Origin: Cellvibrio sp. UBA7671
Lineage (GTDB): Bacteria; Pseudomonadota; Gammaproteobacteria; Pseudomonadales; Cellvibrionaceae
Assembly: GCA_002483145.1 (NCBI GenBank)
Contig: DLHJ01000005.1
Span: 226,312-290,311, forward strand
Length of the DNA: 64,000 nt
Direction of reading: 5' to 3'
The position numbers and the translations under genes were made by a program. Under the pieces are notes generated by a model that saw nothing but the letters and a program-made list of their open reading frames with translations, had not been told where the DNA came from and made no database searches. Positions 61,203 through 64,000 of the stretch are shown here, one piece after another. Positions within the stretch are counted from its first letter, which is position 1. Each line of letters opens with the position of its first letter.

Positions 61203-61634
61203 ATGAACTATGAACTGCGAGACACTTATGGAATTTATAAATCCAACCCCACACGTGACAACAGCACGGGGCCGGGCCCCCGCTTGATGGGTGCAGACAC
61301 GTTAATTGGAAATGACGTTTATAATCGCGCTGACGAGGATCTCGGCGATATCAAAGAAATTATGCTGGATATGGCTAGTGGCAAAATCAGCTACGCGGTT
61401 TTGTCATTCGGATCTTTTTTGGGGATGGGAGAAAAGTTATTTGCTGTACCCTGGAGCGCGTTAACTTTGGATACCGTGAATAAACGCTTCATTCTGGATA
61501 TCGATAAAAAGCGGCTGGAAAGTGCACCCGGTTTCGACAAGGACGATTGGCCGGACATGGCCGATGAGACTTGGGCAAAAGGCATCCATAATTATTATGG
61601 TAGCCAATATCAGGATCGAACAATCAAGAATTAA
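61203..61634 (+). CDS. PRC-barrel domain protein
   Basis: A 143-residue soluble protein with a PRC-barrel (about residues 30-105): LIGNDVYNRADEDLGDIKEI, GKISYAVLSFGSFLGMG and LFAVPWSALTLD. Such proteins are common stress-related genes in proteobacteria; no enzymatic role is known. GAGGT lies 7 bp before the ATG. It stands alone; the 268 bp before it carry no obvious feature except its promoter. Confidence 0.85.
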   Translation: MNYELRDTYGIYKSNPTRDNSTGPGPRLMGADTLIGNDVYNRADEDLGDIKEIMLDMASGKISYAVLSFGSFLGMGEKLFAVPWSALTLDTVNKRFILDIDKKRLESAPGFDKDDWPDMADETWAKGIHNYYGSQYQDRTIKN

Positions 61635-61672
61635 TGCATTAGGATAAATGTTTATAGCAGGTCAAATCACAC

Positions 61673-61915
61673 CTAAGCCTTCACAACCTGACTGCCTTTT
61701 ACTTTTGGCTGATTATGCAAAAACAACACTAAATTTTTTACGGTGGTCACTTTATTCCAATAGGGATTCGCTTCCGGATTTTCAGTACTGATCCCTAATT
61801 TCTGCGCGATGTCTAAATAGATATCATCCAGTTCATCGGAGTCCATTTTATAAATTTCATCAAAACAATCATCTGCTTCAACGGGAAAGCGCCGACTCTT
61901 CAAGGAGCACGCCAA
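61673..61915 (-). CDS. small acidic protein, possibly ACP-like or immunity partner; start lies in the repeat
   Basis: An 80-residue acidic protein. The only start in frame is TTG at 61913-61915, and the stop codon TAA lies three codons upstream, so the beginning is set by the 27-bp repeat copy at 61918-61944 and the adjoining bases. Residues about 25-75 (DSDELDDIYLDIAQKLGIS and KVTTVKNLVLFLHNQPKVKG) resemble acyl-carrier-like folds of the DUF1493 kind, without a convincing DSL serine. It may be a truncated remnant, or an immunity protein to the toxin-like gene upstream on the same strand. Both are inferences. Confidence 0.45.
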   Translation of the reverse strand: MACSLKSRRFPVEADDCFDEIYKMDSDELDDIYLDIAQKLGISTENPEANPYWNKVTTVKNLVLFLHNQPKVKGSQVVKA

Positions 61916-61917
61916 AA

Positions 61918-61944
61918 ACGTTTAATTTTGCTCTAACCCCAATT
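61918..61944. repeat. 27-bp direct repeat, copy 1 (distal to the toxin gene)
   Basis: It begins ACGTTTAATTTTGCTCT, has A at the variable position, and ends ACCCCAATT. It matches copy 2 (63360-63386) with one mismatch; GCACGCCAA precedes both, separated by 1-2 bp here or by 5 bp in copy 2. The motif is reminiscent of sequences that flank REP-associated (Y1-type) transposases, but no transposase lies here. Confidence 0.7.
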
Positions 61945-62032
61945 TTTTTAAGGCAAGGATAATTTTGAATGACAGAGCAAGGCTCACAAGCGCGGGGCTC
62001 ATAAGCCAAATCCAACCAACCAGTTGGTTGAC

Positions 62033-63196
62033 CTATGAAAGCTCCATGTAGTCTTTTCTTGCCCCCTCGTAACCACCTTGCAAAATATTGCTTTCATCGC
62101 TGCTTTCGTCATCACTGGTAACAACGCCATCATCCTCTTGCTGGAAAGGTTCGGATGCATGAACCGCTGGGTCTGTCTTTTCTTGATAATTGTGAATACT
62201 TTTTGATTTGCCAACCTGGGTATCAATCCGTTTCAACAAATTAGTACCTTTTTTTCGATGATCCTTTGCCGCCGCGCCCTTTTCCGCTGTATCCGGCCAA
62301 TCCACGCTGTAATAGATGGGTACATCCTGACCAAATATACTCGTGTCACTCAATTTATTGGCACCACGACAATTCTGGTTGTCAGGCCCGCAAGCTTCCC
62401 TTTCGGTGTATACCCAATCCACGGAGATTACATGCTGCGCCTGCAGCAATTTAATAACATCTTTTATCGCACCCTCGGAATGTGTCGTTCCATCCTGGCT
62501 GCCGCGCGTGATGTAAACGGTCATTATCTTGCCGTTAACTTTATGGGTCAGTGTGACTTTGGCTGTTGCGTAATTGTATCCGCTGTATTTGCCTTTCTCA
62601 TGCCTCTCCTGGCGCTCGCTGCGCACAAATCGCGCTTTTGTACTGCCATATCTCACGCGGATTTGGCGGGGTTTATTCAGCCTGTAGGTCTTGCCTGTGC
62701 TCGATCCTATTTTACGGCTCTTCAAACCGACCTGATTCTCCAGTCTGGTAAAGTAACGCCGTTGCCCTATGCTGAGTTTTGCAAGGTCGACATCTTTTTT
62801 CAGCTTTGCGTTTTCGCCTGTTATTTTGTTGTAATACGTCAGTGCATCCTCCAATTTAAGCTGGATAGTATCTTTACGCTGAACCATAGGTTTCGACAAC
62901 TGCCAGGTCCGTGGCACCAGTTTTTTTTGCACGACGATATCCGCTTGCGTTGGCGCGGTGGTTGCACCAGCCAATTCTTTTGAAGCTTGCAAGCGAGAAT
63001 TCGTATGCGCTGCCATCATGGCCTGCATGGATTTAAGCTGGCCCGTAGGCTGTCCATCTCTAGCTATAGATTGCAAGCGCACCTGTGAATGGGTAACTGG
63101 CCTATTATCTTCAAAGAGGAACTTGGTTGCGTCATGCCGAAGTTGCGCCGGATCTGCTTGTTGGTTTGAGTGTTGGGGTGGCACGTGGGTTTGCAT
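62033..63196 (-). CDS. eCIS cargo-like toxin with deaminase-type C-terminal region
   Basis: A 387-residue protein with no signal peptide or membrane segment. The start at 63196 has GAGGTGA about 10 bp upstream. Residues 1-95 look like the disordered leader of eCIS-loaded effectors: FEDNRPVTHSQVRLQ, then Gln/Met-rich repeats and a VVQKK end. A basic middle region follows (about 110-210), then a region with deaminase-like motifs: THSEGAI (His-x-Glu, about 238-244), TEREACG...C (about 264-277) and PIYYSVDWPD. This resembles polymorphic deaminase toxins with HxE and C...C zinc ligands, but the second ligand pair is spaced unusually (C-x5-C). The C-terminal tail is acidic. The assignment to eCIS is supported by the sheath gene just upstream. 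Confidence 0.65.
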   Translation of the reverse strand: MQTHVPPQHSNQQADPAQLRHDATKFLFEDNRPVTHSQVRLQSIARDGQPTGQLKSMQAMMAAHTNSRLQASKELAGATTAPTQADIVVQKKLVPRTWQLSKPMVQRKDTIQLKLEDALTYYNKITGENAKLKKDVDLAKLSIGQRRYFTRLENQVGLKSRKIGSSTGKTYRLNKPRQIRVRYGSTKARFVRSERQERHEKGKYSGYNYATAKVTLTHKVNGKIMTVYITRGSQDGTTHSEGAIKDVIKLLQAQHVISVDWVYTEREACGPDNQNCRGANKLSDTSIFGQDVPIYYSVDWPDTAEKGAAAKDHRKKGTNLLKRIDTQVGKSKSIHNYQEKTDPAVHASEPFQQEDDGVVTSDDESSDESNILQGGYEGARKDYMELS

Positions 63197-63315
63197 CGCG
63201 ATACTTCACCTCGCCAAATAAAAGAATCTCTATTTACCTGAGCAATTTTGCTTTTCACGGTACTTGGCCAAACATCAATCGCCGGAGCCATCTAAGTTTG
63301 ACTGCCACTAACAAT

Positions 63316-63324
63316 GGGGGGGGG
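63316..63324. repeat. homopolymeric run of nine G
   Basis: Nine consecutive G residues lie about 120 bp upstream of the toxin-like start codon (C9 on the coding strand). Such tracts can slip during replication. It may be a chance feature of the repeat flank. Confidence 0.8.
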
Positions 63325-63359
63325 TTACACCGCCTTATCACGGCGCACGCCAATAGCGG

Positions 63360-63386
63360 ACGTTTAATTTTGCTCTGACCCCAATT
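63360..63386. repeat. 27-bp direct repeat, copy 2 (promoter side of the toxin gene)
   Basis: The same sequence as copy 1 except one base (G for A). It lies between the sheath gene and the toxin-like gene. The flank GCGCACGCCAATAGCGG also resembles the flank of copy 1 (GCACGCCAA). Confidence 0.7.
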
Positions 63387-63402
63387 GTTACTATTCAACA
63401 GC

Positions 63403-63438
63403 AATATGTCTTGTAAAAACTTTTTTACAAGACATATT
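63403..63438 (-). terminator. large hairpin immediately after the sheath gene
   Basis: AATATGTCTTGTAAAA (63403-63418) and TTTTACAAGACATATT (63423-63438) form a perfect 16-bp stem with a 4-nt loop, 2 bp after the sheath stop. It is AT-rich with no separate U-tract; termination or mRNA-end protection are both possible. Confidence 0.55.
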
Positions 63439-63440
63439 TT

Positions 63441-64000
63441 CTAACCCGATTGAGCTTGTTGTTGTTCAAAGGTGATCACTATAAATTCTGCAGGATGAAC
63501 GACCGCTACCATGATCGACACACGCATAAAACCATTTAACAGATCATCTGCAGTCATGGTTGAACCCAAACCAACATCAACTTGAAACGCATCAGCCGCA
63601 GAGGCACCTTGTAAGCCACCTTCTTTCCACACGCCAGTCAAAAAGCTGCTAATCATGCTTTTCACTGCGCTCCAGGTATTAGCATCATTGGGTTCAAACA
63701 CATAAGCGCGCGCGGCCAACTTTACCGATTGCTCAATAAACGTCATAGTTCTGCGCACGGAAATATAACGCCAATCCTGACTATTTCCATCGAGTGTTCT
63801 TGCCCCCCAAACTAAAATTCCCTGGCCATTAAAAAAACGAATCGCATTTATTGATTTGCCCGAAACAGCATCAACATTCAAATTTTCTTGCTGTGAATCC
63901 GATAAACGAATCGGCAATGCTGCCGCGCCCACAATGCTCGTGTTAGCCGGTGCATTCCATACCCCACTCATATTGTCGTTGAAATTGTAGAAAAACTCGA
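63441..64000 (-). CDS. contractile tail sheath protein of eCIS type, C-terminal part (cut by window edge)
   Basis: The stop codon is at 63441-63443; the frame is open to the right edge (an internal ATG lies at 63969-63971), so at least 186 codons are inside the window. The sequence is a classic tail-sheath C-terminal domain: SINAIRFFNGQGILVWGART, SQDWRYISVRRTMTFIEQS, FEPNDANTWSAVKSMISSFL, GSTMTADDLLNGFMRVSIMV and HPAEFIVITFEQQ. This pattern is seen in Afp/PVC-type and related extracellular contractile injection systems and also in contractile phage tails. The leader on the next gene favours eCIS over phage. Further system genes presumably lie to the right of the window. Confidence 0.85.
   Translation of the reverse strand, partial: EFFYNFNDNMSGVWNAPANTSIVGAAALPIRLSDSQQENLNVDAVSGKSINAIRFFNGQGILVWGARTLDGNSQDWRYISVRRTMTFIEQSVKLAARAYVFEPNDANTWSAVKSMISSFLTGVWKEGGLQGASAADAFQVDVGLGSTMTADDLLNGFMRVSIMVAVVHPAEFIVITFEQQQAQSG

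Noticed and set aside
62258..62983. A 241-codon plus-strand frame opposite the toxin-like gene
   Set aside because: It is antisense to a gene with a good ribosome site and recognisable motifs; its own sequence has no family features.
61918..63386. Repeat-flanked segment considered as an insertion sequence
   Set aside because: No transposase reading frame and no terminal inverted repeats; only direct repeats and a toxin-like gene are present.

Overview
The window looks like chromosome of a free-living, polysaccharide-degrading gammaproteobacterium close to Cellvibrio. This is inferred from the Cellvibrio-style beta-1,3-glucanase with serine-rich linkers and two CBM56 modules, the TonB-dependent receptor, the Pseudomonas/Cellvibrio-type housekeeping genes (dusC, queF, rlmA, ettA, nhaD, ydiJ, a PA2817-like gene) and a complete Lap adhesin system. 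No 16S gene is present, so the assignment rests on gene content only.

Layout. 0-7.5 kb: start of a TonB-dependent receptor (cut by the left edge), a ydiJ-type FAD/Fe-S dehydrogenase, a DUF349 protein, an intergenic region with two leftward terminators and a leftward promoter (probable small RNAs), and a GntR/FCD regulator. 7.6-25.7 kb: a Lap-type biofilm adhesin locus. It holds the LapG-like periplasmic protease, the LapD-like degenerate GGDEF-EAL receptor, an approximately 2,800-residue RTX adhesin with a TAAG cleavage site, a LuxR-type regulator, the type I secretion adaptor (LapC) and ATPase (LapB), and a TolC-family channel fused to an OmpA domain. 26-39 kb: mostly housekeeping genes (rlmA, phoH, DEAD-box helicase, dusC, HDOD protein, tRNA-Arg and tRNA-Ser, nitroreductase, a MASE2-like adenylate cyclase, queF, an ABC exporter, a PA2817-like protein). 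39.0-39.4 kb: a tandemly duplicated tRNA-Glu/tRNA-Gly pair. 39.6-48.8 kb: a ybhP-clsB-ybhN operon, yajD, an HTH gene, nemA, corA, and an unusual fusion of pentapeptide repeats with a class III nucleotide cyclase. 49.3-60 kb: a secreted GH16 laminarinase, a patatin lipoprotein, a chalcone-isomerase-like/TonB fusion, ettA, nhaD, an NLP (NPP1) cytolysin homologue and a secreted esterase. 60.3-61.6 kb: a Cys-rich copper-storage-type protein with a small membrane protein, and a PRC-barrel protein.

The right edge (61.6-64 kb) is the most unusual part. It contains the C-terminal part of a contractile tail sheath protein of the extracellular contractile injection system (eCIS) type. Directly downstream on the same strand is a 387-residue protein with the N-terminal leader seen on eCIS cargo proteins and a C-terminal region carrying deaminase-fold toxin motifs (HSE and TER-x-x-C). 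That gene is bracketed by two 27-bp near-identical direct repeats, and a small acidic gene beyond the distal repeat starts inside the repeat. I read this as the cargo end of an eCIS locus that continues beyond the window, with a toxin cassette that may have been inserted or exchanged through the repeats.

Connections. Two class III nucleotide cyclases lie in the window, and a perfect TGTGA-N6-TCACA site lies upstream of the TolC-OmpA gene. The LapD/LapG pair would link c-di-GMP to adhesin release. A 20-bp motif (17/20 identical) overlaps both the TonB receptor promoter and the leftward small-RNA promoter next to the GntR gene, suggesting one shared regulator.
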